Assembly: GCA_000708835.1 (NCBI GenBank)
Contig: DF237250.1
Span: 34,906 to 98,905, forward strand
Source: Klebsormidium nitens
Lineage: Eukaryota > Streptophyta > Klebsormidiophyceae > Klebsormidiales > Klebsormidiaceae
Direction: 5' to 3'
DNA: 64,000 bases
A program made the translations under genes and the position numbers. This document shows positions 25,101-38,032 of the stretch, piece by piece. The number at the start of each line of letters is the position of its first letter. Within the stretch, counting starts at the first letter, position 1. The notes below the pieces were generated by a model. That model did no database searches. It worked only from the letters and a program-made list of their open reading frames with translations, and was not told the DNA's origin.

Positions 25101-26406
25101 CTTGAACGTTGTGTCAGACCATTTTGATCTTAAAAGCTGAATTTCTGAGATCAAAACGGCCTCAGCCAACGATCTTAAACTGGGCTTTGATTTATAGTGA
25201 TATATCGACGCCGGAGGTTCACAAGTGAATCTGGAATTTGACCATGTGGTGTTTTTTTCGCAGCGGTCGCTTCGATTAAGACGTTCCGTTCCGCAGGAAG
25301 AGCGCTGTCGGAATACAGGCTCTGTTTGATCGCTTTGCGGCGACCGCTTCTCATTCAAAGGTTCCGTTCCGTCCCGTCCAGCGCAGGCGGAAAAGCTGGC
25401 GGAATGCAGGCCAGGTGTGTTCGCATCGCAGCGATCGCTTCGCAATGAAAGCTCCCGTTCCGTTCCGCCTTGTGCAGGCGGAAAAGCTGGCGGAGTACAA
25501 GCCGGAGCTGGACCCCCGCACTCTGGTTGCCAAGCTGCGGTCGGTGCAAGCGACGCAGGAGGGCGCGCTGCGCATGCTGGCAGGAACGCGCCACGTGGTG
25601 CTCTATTATGAGGACGTCGTGGCGGATCCCAGTGTGAGCCGCTGCCAAACATTGCCGCCCCTCGCCAAAAAAGCGCGTTTCAGATTTTTGATATCAAAGT
25701 CACAGCTCATGAGTGCAAGCTGTTCAAAATATTTCGGAAGACTGTGAGGGAGCTTCTAAACATGCTTCAGCGGATACTTCCCAGCTTTACAGCGACCTCT
25801 GGCTTCTATTGTGCTGAACCACGTGGCACGAGACGTTGCTCTGATTTGACGTTTGGACTATCAGTACCGGAATGATTTTAGATCTTCATCCAGTACTACA
25901 ATCAATGCGCATACTGTTCTCTTCGTGCAATTTCGTTTTTCCCCCGCCGATCTCTCACATGTTGCGGTCCGCTGGTGCGATACTGGAAACAATCAGAGTA
26001 TGATAACTCTAAAAAATCTGTCGTGCGCTCAGTTCGACCACGTGCCAGAGACTGGGGCATACGCCCCTCCGTCGTTCGTTGCTGCTCACTACAAATCAGA
26101 GCCCGTTTTTTGAATTCCCTGGGATCCTCTCTCAATAAAATTTGGGCGGTTACGGTGATTGAAATGTGGTTCGACTTTGGATTGATCAACGCTGACGCTA
26201 TTCCATAATAGACCCGAAGAATTCATCGCTTCCCCTGCCCACAGATGGTGGACCGCGTGCAAGACTTTCTGGGCGTGGCCCCCCGCCCGCTGCGGAGCAA
26301 GCAGGTGCCTATTCACACCCAGGGTTTGGAACACCACGTGGCCAATTGGGACCAGGTCGCGGCCGCGCTCGCGGGCACGCCGTACGAGGCGATGCTGTAC
26401 GAGTAG
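22152..26406 (+). CDS. Type II membrane sulfotransferase (plant NodH-like)
   Basis: Five exons join in phase and total 1344 nt (447 aa): 22152-22260, 22824-23557, 24109-24291, 25478-25633 and 26245-26406 (stop TAG). Exon 1 gives a short basic N-terminus and a hydrophobic stretch (RRCLLLLTWVALAGSLW), a signal anchor for a Golgi type II protein. An acidic, Gln/Glu-rich stem (about residues 60-170) and an Arg/Pro-rich segment follow. The catalytic domain starts PFILLSMQRSGSGWFETLL, the 5'-phosphosulfate-binding loop for PAPS. It continues through HGEVFSK, GFKWMLNQ, VVVLFRRNTLRRMVSVAANG (3'-phosphate-binding region), KSHVHSAEE, HVVLYYEDVVADPS and the C-terminal VQDFLGVAPRPLRSKQVPIH. This matches the plant NodH-like P-loop sulfotransferase family. 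The acceptor substrate is unknown; a cell-wall or secreted glycan is a reasonable inference. Intron 3 carries decayed copies of the exon 4 edge. Confidence 0.9.
24880..25477 (+). repeat. Decayed tandem copies of the sulfotransferase exon 4 acceptor edge
   Basis: Text matching the start of exon 4 (real start 25478, GCGGAAAAGCTGGCGGAGTA) recurs upstream at about 24905 (gctggcggaatacaagcc), 25297-25320 (gctgtcggaatacagg) and 25386-25408 (aggcggaaaagctggcggaa). Each is preceded by the same gttccgttccg polypyrimidine/acceptor-like tract. The last three copies are about 90 bp apart, so this is a tandem duplication of splice acceptor plus exon edge. The 25386 copy retains a possible CAG acceptor. 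Confidence 0.8.
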
Positions 26407-29400
26407 CTTGCAAACACGTGGCGAAACTGCAGTTCACCGTTCACCCTTCACCGTTATCGATTAGCCGTCCCTTTGGAACCTACTGTTCGCGGATCCCAAC
26501 GACGTTAATGTCACTTGTTCAGGCACCTTTCAGACTCCTTTCGAACTGTCACCTTTAACCGGATAATTTCACTTAGGATGTTATGCCAAGCAGCGTAGCT
26601 CCCTACTACAACCGTATCTTCTGAAGTCCAGTCTTCCAATAAAGCAATTGCGGGCTGCTTGAGGGTGTGAATCCAGGTTGTCAGGCCCTAGGGAAGAAAC
26701 ACCAAACTAGCTCTGAGGTCCAGATTGGAGTCAGCCACATTGAAACATGTTTTTACTTTTCTTGCCTCAAGCACTGGGTGTTCACGCCCTTGGCCAGCTC
26801 GGCCGGGCTCTAAATTGTGCACCAAAAGTCAAAATGTGTTGAATGTTCGTACGTAAGGAATTTAAGACTGATAAATTGCACGTCATGAAGACGTGACGCT
26901 CTGCAAGGTTGGCAATTATTTCAATTGGAAAAACATGCCAATTACGGCCTTCAGCTAAGATGGAGGGAAGCCGATCGATGTATCTTTATCGATTATTTTC
27001 ATATCCCAAGCTAGCGCGCATATAGCGTCAAAAGCTGCTCGAGTGTCTTCACATTGATATGGCTCATCAAATGCGTGCAAATCTCTCGGGCTTCACCGTT
27101 GTGATGAATGATCTTGCAAGTCAAGCGAACCATGAATGATCAATCGCCCCACGTCTCGACTCAGTCAATCTTCGTTCCATACGGCTTATCGTTAAGTTTC
27201 GGCCCCTCCGGCCATCATGGTTGCTTTAAGTTGTTTGAGAGTCTCCCGGAGAATGGGGATTTTGGGTGGAATCTGAAGAATGTTCCGGGCTGCGTTTCGA
27301 ATCAAAGATTGCAAAGCTTGAATAAACAAGCACACGTTATCTTGACACCAGGGTGAGTTTTCTTCACGTCAAGATGCTGAATCTCAACAAATCTATGCTA
27401 TGCTTTCGTCTTACGAGTCCCCGGCCATTGCTGTTGAAGCGGAGCCTTGTGGGCTACTTCGAACCGCCGCTTTTTCACCCTTTTCCTGAAGTTAGCGGCG
27501 GCGAAGCGGTACCTTTCTTACCCAAATGACCTGGACAACTGTAAATGTTATTTTCGAGTACTAGGATCAGATCCGAACAGGGCTTCAGCCCTAGCGAGCA
27601 TAAATTTATCATACATAGGGCTGCTTTATAATGTGCGGTTCTGATGTGCCTCTCACAACGCAGAAGATTGAACGGCAAGAGGTCTTTCAACCGCAAGTAA
27701 ATCATCAAAGCTTGCTAGCTTCGGGGCCTCCTCTTTTGGTAGAGCTTGATCAACTGATGTAACTGCTAACGGTTGCAAACCTACCAGTCGCCCGAGTTTA
27801 CTCGGCGTTGCCGTTCTCGTGCCGAGCGCAAACGCCTATATTTCGAAATAAGAGAGACTGGCCCTTCTTGATCACATGACGGACCCGTCACCATCGAGAG
27901 CTCGATCCTAAAAGGGCTGCGGTTGCAGAGAGCGTCAGACTATGTATACCCCACACCGCGACGTTAAGGAATGGGCGCCAGTTATAAGTTGCTACGAAGG
28001 ACATGTCGTCACACAAATAGGGTGGGGACCGGGCGGCTCAATAGTTCAGTTGTTCTATCCTCGATCCTATCGCTTTTAGCTTCGACTTGGTTCATCTGTA
28101 TGTTATGCTTCGGCGCTTTGCACCCCCGTAGACGTAGCACGGTTTGTATTCCAAGAAGGGGAACATGATTGCATCGAACGATGATATAAATACAAGGGAG
28201 CCAGCGGGAGGTGGCTGTTTCTGTAAGCCGCTCTTCCTTCTACGCGCGAAGGTTTTGCAGCCACCTCTTACATGGCTCTTTGCAAAAGTACGGCGCTTCC
28301 TTGAACTCAACGTCTTGGGACAGTCAAGCCTTACAAAGACCGTCAGAGATCTCTTACCTGACAAAAATTGATTCTTCTCGGGAGCATCGCAATTACTTAG
28401 AGCCTTTTATTAAAGACTGTCTTGTTTAAGAAACAAGACGGGACAGGCTGTCATAGCTGATTCTGTACTTCTTTCAATTAAGAGAACCTCTCTACACCGC
28501 AGATATTATACTGAACAGAGTTTCTAGAACGGGTCGTTCGACGCGTTAATGGGCGTTGCACTGACGCTGCTAATGTACTCTAGTGGGCTGACTACATATC
28601 AGAACTCTGATTCGCTGGTTTGCCAAATCTGCTCGAATCTACCATTCAAAAAGGGGCGAACGCCGCTCAAACGACAGACGGTCAAAAAACTCTCAATCAA
28701 TTGTCCAGCATTCGGAGGCGAGAAGCAACTATCAACCTGAGCACATCACTTCTTTGAGAGCACAGGTTCAGCGATCTGACAGCATCCGCATTGACTGGCC
28801 ACCAACGGTGCATCGGACACACCTGCCGGAGCTTGCTAGTGCGTCGACGCACGTGGGCGAAGCGCGAGAAGGGCGACTAGTGAGGTGAGTTCCAACAACA
28901 GGTTGAAAAAGTTCAAAGGGTGTGAGCCATTTGAGAAATGTATTAAATGCCTTGTTGGCAACCAGCAAGTGCATTGCAAAGAGTACTTCGAAGCGCTACA
29001 AAACGTCCGCTAGAAAGGTGCCCCATAACAAGTCACTCGAATCCCTTGTAAAGGCCTAAGCGGCACTGAGGCTCCTCTGTTGTCAACAGACCGCTTTCAG
29101 TGAATGACGAGATGTGTCATAGGAACTGCCAGTTTTCTATTCTTATAGATTTAACCTTCGAGGATCCACCTGGACTCTGATGTTGATTGAAACAAATGTA
29201 AGCGTGAAGAAGCCTCTGCAAATTGTAGGCAAAGAATGTGAAAGCAGTGCTGTTGGACTCTTCATACGCACTTCATCCTTATTATATACTATGTCCAGAA
29301 TCATCTTTATCTTTAAAGTGGACAGCCCAAATCTAAGGATCACAGGATGCTCTCGCTACTGACGTCCACCTGGCATGGGCTAACGAGCACCTGACCAAAG

Positions 29401-29543
29401 GGCACCGTAGCAAATATAGGTGTCCGATCTTACGGAAATTTTTCTCTCTGACTAGATTCTTGTGGAACAAGAGTTACGTCAATGTTGTTCGAAACAATCT
29501 CCAATGTAATTCTCATCGCTTTCGCAGACGAGACGCTAATAGG
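26407..29543. other. Gene-poor interval
   Basis: I find no exon pair with matching phase or any recognisable protein motif over about 3.1 kb on either strand. It contains the 3' flank of the sulfotransferase gene and the promoter and 5' UTR of the oxidase gene. A CAG acceptor-like site (ttcgcag at 29521-29527) lies just before the oxidase start codon, so a 5' UTR intron is possible. Confidence 0.4.
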
Positions 29544-32500
29544 ATGGCGGTCCGACTCAGCGCTTGGTTTCTTGTTCTGGCCTTGATGACGCCATTCACA
29601 GAGGGCGCACCGAACAGGTAAGCTGGAAGGCGGACGGAAAAGGTTACCACCGGAACGGCGGAATCACTAAGCACCTGTGTCGATTGTTTAGTGACTCCGT
29701 TTAGTACAATAAGCGCTCCTCAAATTGTTTCTGTTTCTGAGAGGAACAAAACAAGAAATGATAAAAGATCATAGACGATAACTGGATCATAGACGTCTCC
29801 ACAGAAAATACAGATTAGGCCGGTGCTCAGTCATACCCTGAGATCGACTCGCTAGGCTCTGACTTGGGTTCGAGCTGTTTCCGGAATCGGGCACGCTTAA
29901 CAAAGCCCAAAACGGAAGGTGTTAGAGTTCCGAGCACAAACATCCCATCTCAAATAAGTGACACGTTTTGAAGTTTTGACCGGCAGCCCGAAAGGCGCGG
30001 TCAAGAAAACCCTAGTGGAAAGTGTCAAGGGTTGAAGTCTAATCTGCTGTCCTGATCGAGTGACACAACGCTTTTTTGTATTCCACAGCACCGGCGAGAC
30101 CATACATCCCAACCTCACTCCGGGCCTCGTCTCCACGGCCGGTATGGATTGCAACCTTTGAAGATTCAGGTTCTTATGGTTTGAGAGTTTTGGTACCATT
30201 TTTGGTTTTAGGGCCCGCTCTCAATCAGACTGTGATGTAACTGCTGACAGCGCTTTTGGGCTTAGAGGTGTTTGAAAGCGGCAAAGAAGAGAAGCAGGTG
30301 AGAAGTTCCTACAACCTGATCATGCTTGTAGTTCCTCGCCGCATGCCTCATCTTGAGCCAGATTGAGTTTCGAAGTGTTTGCGACAGTGTTTCAACTGAG
30401 TCGTATCGCATTACAAAAGCTGACAGTTCCCCGATAGCTTCTTGGGTGTCTGAGTTTAAATGCATGCAATCGCGCCGATCCGTCATTGAGATTATTCAGA
30501 AAGGTTCCACACATGAATATCAAACTGAATAACACTGCAGGTAAGTTTGCCGTCTTGAACCATGACATCGGCATCAGCCCCATGCACGGCACCCCGGTTC
30601 CTTTCACCAACAAGGTGCTCATGATTGACCGGTGAGCTGCTTCACCACAGGAAGGTTTGGCTGCTAACTAGGTTCAATAACCACACTTCAGTCTGGTTCT
30701 TTGACCAGTAAACGGGTTGTAGCCATGTTCAAAACCTGGTTACTGATCGAGTCTGGTCATTGGACACTTAAACCCGAGTCAGCCCGTAACCGACTGCGGT
30801 TGACTGCCAAAAATCCCTGTGCACTACTTTGGGTCGATCACACTTCAAGCCATACACCGAAACAGAGTGTCGCAAATAGGCTCAAGGCCACCGCTCTGCG
30901 AGACGCTTCCGATACACAAATTTCATCATGAAGGCGCTTCTTGGAAATTCCTTTTCAAATGGTTGCGTCTTGCAAGGAATGTTGCCAGCAAAATGTAGTC
31001 TGTTTTCTGGTTCGACTAACAGGAAACCTTGGATCCCGGGGCCCTGAAACCCTGGTAAAGGTCTCGATCCCTAGTTTAGCCAAAAACCGAAAATCCTAAG
31101 ACTTTCTTGTACGACAGACCGACCTTTACTTACTGATTTCCTTCATATCTGCACCCATTTCCGTAGCAGCATGCGTCCTGAAGCAAATGAACGGGTGTGA
31201 CTTTTCAGGACTTTAGAACCTCAAAGGTCCGACCCACCTTTTCCTCGTTCCTTACCTGTCTTTCCGATGCTTGCAGAACTGACCCAGGCCCCTCAAAGCT
31301 GCACCTTTCGGACGGTACTGACGCCTATGCGGGCGAATTCGACCTGGACAAGAACAGCATCCGGGCGGTTTCCGTTCCGAGCAACACTTGGTGTTCCGCC
31401 GGAGCGTACCTCCCGGACGGAACCATCCTGAACAACGGAGGCGGCGACGGGGTGCGTCTTTCGCTCGGCTTCACACTGATCGATGATGTAATGATGACGG
31501 AGGTATTGCCTAGATCAAGAAAGTGGCGTAGTTCTGAAATGAAAGTGCTGAGGGAATGGACACGAAAGAGCAGAAGTTCTGCTTCGCTCGATAAGCGCTT
31601 TCGCAGTCTCCTGCCGTCGCTGCATCAAAGGCGGATCTGGTAATATCAAGAATCTCCGCCCGTCAAGGTTTCATAATCAGACTGACCGCGATCGACTATC
31701 TTAATCTGCTGCTTCTCTAAGAATGCATCTCCTTTAAATGATGTAGTGATTACGTTTGCTGTGTATTAGGCTTTTGGATCTCATCCAGAGTCTTAGACGG
31801 CAAATCAAAAGAAGGCTGATCTAACTCCGTCACTTTGGCCCCAATCTCAGAACCCCAGCAGAATGTTAATTAGCCCAATTCAACACGTGTAGGCGTCTCT
31901 AAGAGACCAGCCACGCTCTATTTGACTGGGCTGACTAACCCACTGATTGTCCCACTGAGTGACCCACTACGTGACCCACTAACTAGCCTGCTGACGGAAC
32001 TTTGAATGGACCACCTGTAAGTCAACCACTTGCGAACCTTCTAGTTGACCCACTAACCAATCCACTAATCTCGCCCACTAATGGGACTACCAACCCCCTC
32101 ACTAACCCCACCCCTAACGGACCTACTAATCCCCCACTGACCCAATACCTAACGGACCTTTCACCCCCCGACTAACCCACCTCCTAACGGACCCCAAAAC
32201 CTGACCCTCGGTCTAACCCACGATTCCGCGCCAGAGCGGGGGCTTCGAAGCCAACAGCGGCCTTCGGACGTTCACGGACGGCGGCAACCTGGTCCAGGTG
32301 TCCAACACCAAGGTCCCCCGGTGGTACCCAACCGCCCACGTTTTGCCGGACGGCCGGGTGCTTATGGTGGGCGGGTCAGACAAAACCCAAAACGGTGGAG
32401 GCTCCGCATCCTATGTAAGCGGGAACATAAAACCCGGAGACCCTAAATCTCAAGACCCAGCTCGATCTTAAGACAGAATCTTCTCTGCAGCCCGTGTAAG

Positions 32501-35500
32501 CTAGAAGACAAAATCTTTTGGAGACGCTGTCCTACAGATTTTTGATGCTATTATCATCTTTAGCTTGCACTTCTTAAAGCTGTATGCTTCGTGAGGGTAC
32601 GTTCAACCGGATCCACTCGGTTCAGAGAGTCTTCTAGGTTCTCATTGTTCAAGCCGGACAGCTTCGAAGGATATGGACGGACTTAGAAGTCGGTTTCTTC
32701 CCGACTCCATCGCCGCTGCCTCGTCTGCTGAAACTGTACTAATCTCTAAAACAAGATCTTGAGCGCCGGACTATTCGTAGCCATATGCAAATCCCCGAAC
32801 CTCTTTCCTTCAGCCCTAATTTCTCGTAAACCTTCTAGAACCCGGTAACAATACAACGCGTCCACCTCCTACAAAGCTTCCCGACTTCGCCTTCAGAAGC
32901 ACCCTTATATTCTGGTCCAGATCTCAAACCCGAAAACATTTTCAATCACCCGCGCCGGGCTTGTAAGATTTCATCTCCCCAGATGTGCGACACGTGTACG
33001 ATCCAACATGCAGGCCTCGTACGAGTTCTACCCGGCCGACGGCCAGGATGCCCACCCGCTGGAGCTGCTCGCGCGGCCCAACGTGGTCGCTGCAAACTTA
33101 TACCCCTTCGTGCACCTCATACCGGATGGCCGCATGTTTATCTTTGTGAGAGCGCTCTCATCCTCTTTACCTTATCTCAATGTTCTTGCTTTTTCTTCAG
33201 AATTCTGCAAGTTTCGTTTAGTTCTTGTCTCTAGGTGATGCATCCCCGCTAAAGAACGCGTTCAAGATGCGAACTCATCCGTTTCAGTCTCGGTGGTTCT
33301 TCTCTGTTATGAATAATCGTTCCGATCGTCATTCGATCCCTTGTTTCGTCTGCACCGTTCTCTTTTTCTACGCACCTTTGAGGGGACTATTAAGTACGCA
33401 AATCAAAGAAGTCCTTCAACCTTTGCCTCTCTCATTTCTTTGTGATTGGTCTCCGACTGTTCTCCGATCGTTACCTTATTCAGGCTGACTGCCCAGCCAC
33501 ACCTGTTTCCTTTTGAAAGACCTCCAAACGCTCCTTCCAACGAGCCTTATGCGGGCACATTAGTAAGTAAACAAGCAACCTCGTGTTAACATTGGTTTCT
33601 TTCAAAGCTCTCACTGCAGCCCAAAAGCAGATCAATACCGCCTTTCCTGCGTCTGAACCAGGCCGCCAAGTCGAGCGTTCTGCTGGACTACAACACCGGA
33701 ACAACGACCGATCTACCAGACCTCCCCGGAAACTACCGCAATTACCCGCTGGCCGGGGCGTCCATTCTCCTTCCGCTCGACTACAAGGACTCTTACACGG
33801 CCAGGTAGGATATGAAAACCGAAAAACCCCTGAAGCCTTGAAATTTATTTTTTCAAATCCTGACATCTAAGACTTAAAAAAAGGGGTCCTGTGTCTGTGA
33901 CCGTAATGCTTGAGCGGGTGTTCAAGTCTCCCGTTTTGCACATAGAGCACACCTAAACTTCAAAATTGTTGAGGCTCTGAAACCATATGCCATTCAAGCC
34001 TTGAGAATATTGAAAAGGGTTAAAAGCTTTGAGAAGCAGACAAATATGTCTAGAAACATAAAGCTCCGGAAGTGAACTTAAAAAGACCCGATAAATTTCT
34101 CTACAAGCTGGAGCGGCGGGGACTATATTTTGGGAGCAACACGGACGTCGCGCTCCTGTGTCAAGCCCACCTTGAGCATCGTGCATTTTCGACCTCATTT
34201 TTTCATGCTTCAGAAAGACGTTTAAAGCTTCAAAAGGGCACGTAAAGTGTTGACTGGAACGGTCGCTGATGAAGCAAACGATGACACTAGATGACGCACT
34301 CAATGAACAGACTAAGCGAACAAATCCTCTAGTGCATGAAGCAACCGTTGCTGAAGAAGTCAAGGATGATGCGCAGAGTAATGGTTTGCGGGGGCGGCAA
34401 CGGGCAGGTAGGGGCCGACAATCAGGGGGATCCCTCTGCACCGGCATCGGCGTCGTGCGGAACCATCGACCTGAGCCATGACAACCCAAAATGGGCCATC
34501 TCATCCTCCGCAACGGTGAGCAGCGACGGTTCCGCCGGAGTCCTCTGGACTCTGCAGAGTTTCCGCCAGAAGCTTCCAAAGTACGCGACCGGCCGCCACT
34601 TGGTTCCGCCGGATTCCGCGGAGATTCACCCAGGAGCTGGCTAGATTTGCCGGATATCGGACAAGGCCACCAAGTTCTTTCTGACAGCGGATTGCCGTTG
34701 GGATCCGCCGGCTTTTGCCAGACTTCAGTGGAACAGTCGTCGAAGCTTTCTCTTCCATTGAAGATTTAGAGGCGCCTTCTCACATTGTTGGATAGAGTTG
34801 AGGTGCTAATCCCGTTTGCGGAGAGATTTCGCCGATTGCTTCAACAAGAGTCGCAAGCGGTTCGCAAAAAGAAATTCCTCGCCTCTTGAAGCTTTCCGTG
34901 GCCGTATCCCGTGCAGCCACGGGTCATGGGGTACCTGGTTTACCTTCTGGACGGCACGTGTCTCTACATCAACGGCGGTCTGGTGGGCTTCTCGGGCTAC
35001 CATTCCTCCACGAAGGCCCAGCATCTACGACCCGACGCACGACACGTGGCAGCAGGTGGAGTCCAAGAGCGACAGCGCGCGTTTGTACCATGCGGTAAGG
35101 TTTTCAAAAACGAAGTCAGGGTTCAGCTGTTTGAGTTCTGGACTTTCCTTGCTCTGTGGGCTTTGAAGATTGAAGTCGCCCTTAAACTCGTCACTCTTGA
35201 ATGCGCAACTTTTCTGAAGCTCAGAGCGGGCTTCGCATCACAGCGAGCAGTCGGTGCTCTGATTCCTTAACGTGGGCGTATGCACTCGCAAGTGCATTTC
35301 AAATCGGACGGCAGAAAAGCACGAGTTGAATCTATCGAACGATGCTCGCTTGCCTAACTTGTGCCGTCGTCACGCTTCGGCCATGCCGCCGGCGTGACGC
35401 CTACGCCCACTTTAACGTGGCTGCAAGACGCTTCGCGGCAAACCGTCCAACCGTCCTCCAGCTCCATATTCTCTCGCTTGGAAAAATGATAGATCTCCGA

Positions 35501-36593
35501 AAGAGCTAACTCTCCCAAACTCAGGTTGCGTACCTCATCCCCGACGGCCGCGTCCTGATCCACGGAAGCAATCCCCGTCCTAACTACGACTTCGGTGACG
35601 CCAGCCTTGACGTCACCCAGACGTCAGTGGAGGCGTTTTCCCCGTGGTACATCGGGACCAAAGGCCGCCCGACAATTGCGGCGCTTTCTAAGGACGGCGC
35701 ACTGGGTGGCACGTTCGACCTTACTGTCGCCGTCCCCAGCGAGAAAACTGTGGACCCGACCAAGATCCGGGTCGCGCTCATTAACCCAGGGTTTGCGGTG
35801 AGGGGTTGCCATTCACGTTCGTCCACATTGTTCTTTTACCACTGTATGCCAATTTTGGCAGAGTCTATTGTTTTCCAAAATTCACACAAACATTCTGGCC
35901 GCAATATGCTACGTTTCGATGGCTGGCTAAGAGGTACACGTAGTTTTAGCGGATTTTTTTCCCGGTCGTCACGCAAAGTCTGGAGATGGCTTGCGACGTA
36001 ACCGCATGTTATAACCCAATAACGTACTTACAAGTGTTTACGCATTTCGCCACGTTCCGAGCATTACTCCCCTAACGCCGCGCTTCTCTCGAGGGTCTCC
36101 CTGCTCACATTCCGGCAGTTTTCGCTTTTGCTACCGCTCACGAGATTAATCGTTGCCTTCGAACTTCTCAACCCTTTAGAGTCTTCTAAGATCCTTCCTG
36201 CCTTAAGTCCGGCCTGCCTTCTCTCACGTCTCTCTACTCCTGCCTTAATCAACCCGTTCGTCTCCTCATAGATTCCTGACTTTCAGGCCTAGCTGTTTCG
36301 AGATCTTCCGTCTCCATTGAAGAATAGCCTTGATCCTCTTCCCGTCTCGCTTGGGACATCCATAAACCCTAAAGTTTGCTAAAAGCGCAACCCTCAAATT
36401 CCTTCTCTTGCAGACCCATACGGTGAGCATGAACCAGCGGTACGTCCGCCTCGCACTCGTGGGCGCGGACGGAAACGCTCTCACGGTCCGCCTGCCGACG
36501 AACGCCGCCGTCCTTCCCCCCGGTCCGTACCTGTGCACGGTCTTGTACCGGGGGATCCCCTCAGAGTCCAAGTGGTTCACGATGAAGAAGTAG
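29544..36593 (+). CDS. Glyoxal-oxidase-like copper radical oxidase, one frameshift in exon 9
   Basis: Eleven exons: 29544-29617, 30089-30141, 30541-30631, 31277-31451, 32235-32414, 33014-33145, 33662-33804, 34377-34515, 34917-35094, 35525-35797 and 36414-36593 (stop TAG). A signal peptide (MAVRLSAWFLVLALMTPF) marks a secreted protein. The kelch beta-propeller carries the active-site set of galactose/glyoxal oxidases: Cys of SNTWCSAGAYLPDG and Tyr of VPRWYPTAHVLPDGRV (cross-linked cofactor), Tyr-His of ARLYHA (exon 9 end) and His of THTVSMNQRYVRL (exon 11). The family oxidises aldehydes or alcohols to give H2O2 at the cell surface. Exon 9 is 178 nt where 177 is needed. Its reading frame shifts by one base between GYHSSTKA and SIYDPTHDTW (about 34995-35025), which would truncate the protein before the Tyr-His pair. 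This is either a real mutation or a sequencing error. Intron 4 contains a tandem repeat. Confidence 0.88.
31921..32215. repeat. Degenerate short tandem repeat (ccactaac-type) in oxidase intron 4
   Basis: About twenty imperfect 10-16 bp units such as gacccactaac, cccactgattg and cctaacggacc run head to tail through the intron up to just before the acceptor of exon 32235-32414. Units are diverged, so this looks like an old minisatellite. Confidence 0.7.
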
Positions 36594-38032
36594 AATCATC
36601 TAGGTCCATATTGTCTTCCAAAAGGCGATCTTTGAAAGCAGAACTAACAGAAAGCGCGATCGTTCCATTTCATAGGCAATCGCTGAAGATAAGTTTCCAC
36701 ATTCTCCTAAAAGTACATGCACATTTTGGAAGACACAAAGCATATAAGGGGCTAGTTAATTGTTTGTGGAGAAACTACAACACTAGGTTCGACATACATT
36801 CTCGAACAGTCCACGATTTCCGCACCAATAACCGGTAGGTCAGATGATAAAGTGTCTTCACCCAACTTCAAATTGGCGATATCAACGTGCAATCGTCATA
36901 TCGGCCGGCCTGGTTGGATTGAGCCCCTCAGGCTCAAACGTTTCATAGATTCGAGATAGCTTGATAAATAGCATACAGATATGCTTTATTCTCACCACTC
37001 TCAACGTATTGCTGCGCGGCCGAACAGAAAACTGGGCGGCCTTGGCAGAATTGACAGAAGAGCACTGCAGGCTATGCGCCGTGCCACACCCTGACTGGGG
37101 TACAAACCTGAGAGGGTCTTTACTCTGAAGCGGACGGGTAAGTATATGAGACCGCTGCTCTTAAATCTGCAGAGCGTTGCATAGATTAAGTTTTTCCCCC
37201 TGAGGTCAACAAAAGAGAACTCGCCGCAACCTTCGAAGTCGAGAAGCTTTGAAAGGTAGAAGGGAATCCCCGTTCGATAATCTGGCCAGGAACCCCAAAT
37301 CGATGGGTGCAAAAGGTGGTCTAAGAATCTTCGACCTCAAACAAATGACGACCAAGGAAGACCCTCTGATCTATATCTCGCGCAGCATATGTTCTCCCGA
37401 GTCTCATCTGGTAAGAAGGATGTAGTACTGGCATAGGCAAATGATCAAGGGCGTGTAATTGGCCTTACTAAAATTTCCCATCAGTTAGTTGGCACTGAAG
37501 AGCGGCATGACGCAGATGCAAGTCTTTAGCCTCCTAAGTGGCTATGTTACTCAAATGACTTAGATAATATATGTGGTTTTGAGAGGTGTAGCTAGACGGG
37601 CAGTCGACGGGCTCGGCCGTAAGCTGCGGTTCGCTATGCAACTTTGGTAAGCGGCGCGGTATCTGCAAACGCCTCATCTGGTAGACCTGCACGCTGGGAC
37701 GTGGCATGTCCTGCGCGCACCATGAAAGTAAACATGGAAGCGACGGTTCATATATACACGAACATAACATGCATGCGATGTGAACCTACTGTGAGATCAG
37801 CCACAGGAAGCACCAGCCTGGGGTTGCTTCGTATCAGGCCAAATGCTGATCGGATTAGAAGTGGGAAAAACAGCAAAGGCCGGCGATCATATGTTTGTCA
37901 ATTACTGATGTCCACTGCCCAGATGCATGCGGTGTACTCACACTGAAGCTTGACCGGTTGAATTCGATTACTACAGCAGCCATCGAGTCTAAGCAGTCGT
38001 CTGTTCTCCCCCATTTGCAGACCCTACGAGCT
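36594..38032. other. Intergenic, between convergent genes
   Basis: No supported exon is seen. It holds the 3' flanks of the copper oxidase (+) and of coproporphyrinogen oxidase (-). Confidence 0.4.
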
